Below are positions 63,781 through 64,000 of a DNA stretch of 64,000 nt, one piece after another; the stretch's first letter is position 1, and each line of letters opens with the position of its first letter. A model generated the notes under the pieces. That model was not told the DNA's origin. It worked only from the letters and a program-made list of their open reading frames with translations, and ran no database searches. The position numbers were made by a program, and so were the translations under genes. The stretch is from Lysinibacillus sp. G4S2 (GTDB taxonomy: Bacteria > Bacillota > Bacilli > Bacillales_A > Planococcaceae), in the NCBI RefSeq assembly GCF_030348505.1, contig NZ_JAUCFJ010000002.1, forward strand, positions 3,290,001 to 3,354,000. Direction: 5' to 3'.

Positions 63781-64000
63781 TTAAAAACGCACTAATTCAG
63801 CCACAGTAATTGGCTCAGGCTCATTATAGAGCTTCCTTAATTTCTCAACTTCTTCAACATCATAAAACACGAACAAAAACTAGTATAACCTATACTAATT
63901 TTCCCATCAGTAACAATAAACACGAACTTAAACCCGTTATATCGGTCTAAAATTCGTGTATTTGAATCATAAGCTATTTTTCTAAGTTTGTAAACTATTT
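63781..64000 (-). pseudogene. Frameshifted gene running off the window end
   Basis: From the right edge the minus strand reads IVYKLRKIAYDSNTRILDRY, then GFKFVFIVTDGKISIGYTS, then near 63880 shifts frame to FVFYDVEEVEKLRKLYNEPE, then PITVAELVRF and a stop at 63781. The two parts make one sensible protein, so a single-base indel probably broke it. The N-terminus lies outside the window. Confidence 0.45.

Noticed and set aside
54..64000. tRNA or rRNA genes
   Set aside because: No cloverleaf-like or rRNA-like stretch was noticed in the gaps; a covariance-model scan was not possible here.

Overview
The window is low-GC Firmicute chromosome. The leucine dehydrogenase, the bkd/brxB/yqj gene order, CgeB-like spore glycosyltransferases, a Prli42 peptide and SLH-anchored wall hydrolases point to Lysinibacillus or a close relative. 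This placement is an inference from protein content; there is no rRNA or other marker gene here.

Layout. (1) 1-2.5 kb: the end of an EamA transporter, an ATP-grasp protein and a LysE exporter. (2) 3-10.2 kb: an envelope- or spore-polysaccharide cluster. It holds a broken LysM/transglycosylase gene, two NodB-fold deacetylases, a glycosyltransferase-LysM-LysM-deacetylase fusion and two glycosyltransferase-LysM paralogues, with mobile-element debris between them. (3) 10.3-21.7 kb: an IS1182 remnant, a TPR protein, the two-gene carboxynorspermidine pathway, an intact IS30 element lying between a promoter and a K+ channel gene, a secreted beta-propeller protein, and a secreted TIM-barrel protein behind a class I c-di-GMP riboswitch. 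(4) 21.9-43.8 kb: a metabolic core on the minus strand. Leucine dehydrogenase and the branched-chain keto-acid dehydrogenase complex yield branched acyl-CoAs; propionyl-CoA derived from them can enter succinyl-CoA through a carboxylase, methylmalonyl-CoA epimerase, MutAB mutase and the MeaB chaperone. The order matches the Bacillus subtilis yqiK-yqzF-bkd-brxB-yqjA-yqjCDE block as I know it, but bkdR, ptb and buk are absent and mutAB-meaB is inserted. (5) 44-64 kb: an accessory region. It has a capsid/packaging module (scaffold, capsid, TerS, TerL, portal, connectors, holin) with no tail or integrase gene in view, a nucleoside-deoxyribosyltransferase/TIR-like protein, a wall hydrolase split by a nonsense codon, and small membrane-protein genes followed by a recurrent two-hairpin element.

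Repeats are the most distinctive part. Three complete MITE-like elements (184, 420 and 294 bp) share ends carrying GTGTTGATTA, and each is flanked by its own perfect 9-bp direct repeat; a fourth copy is truncated. Their GC-rich core motif (CTGTGCGAAAGCGAAG) is also expanded as a 46-bp tandem array beside yqzF and as a 37-bp duplication near 20.4 kb. A further repeat of about 150-180 bp occurs four times in the phage-like region.

No rRNA, tRNA or CRISPR array was recognised. Family names come from reading the translated sequences by eye; no database search was run.
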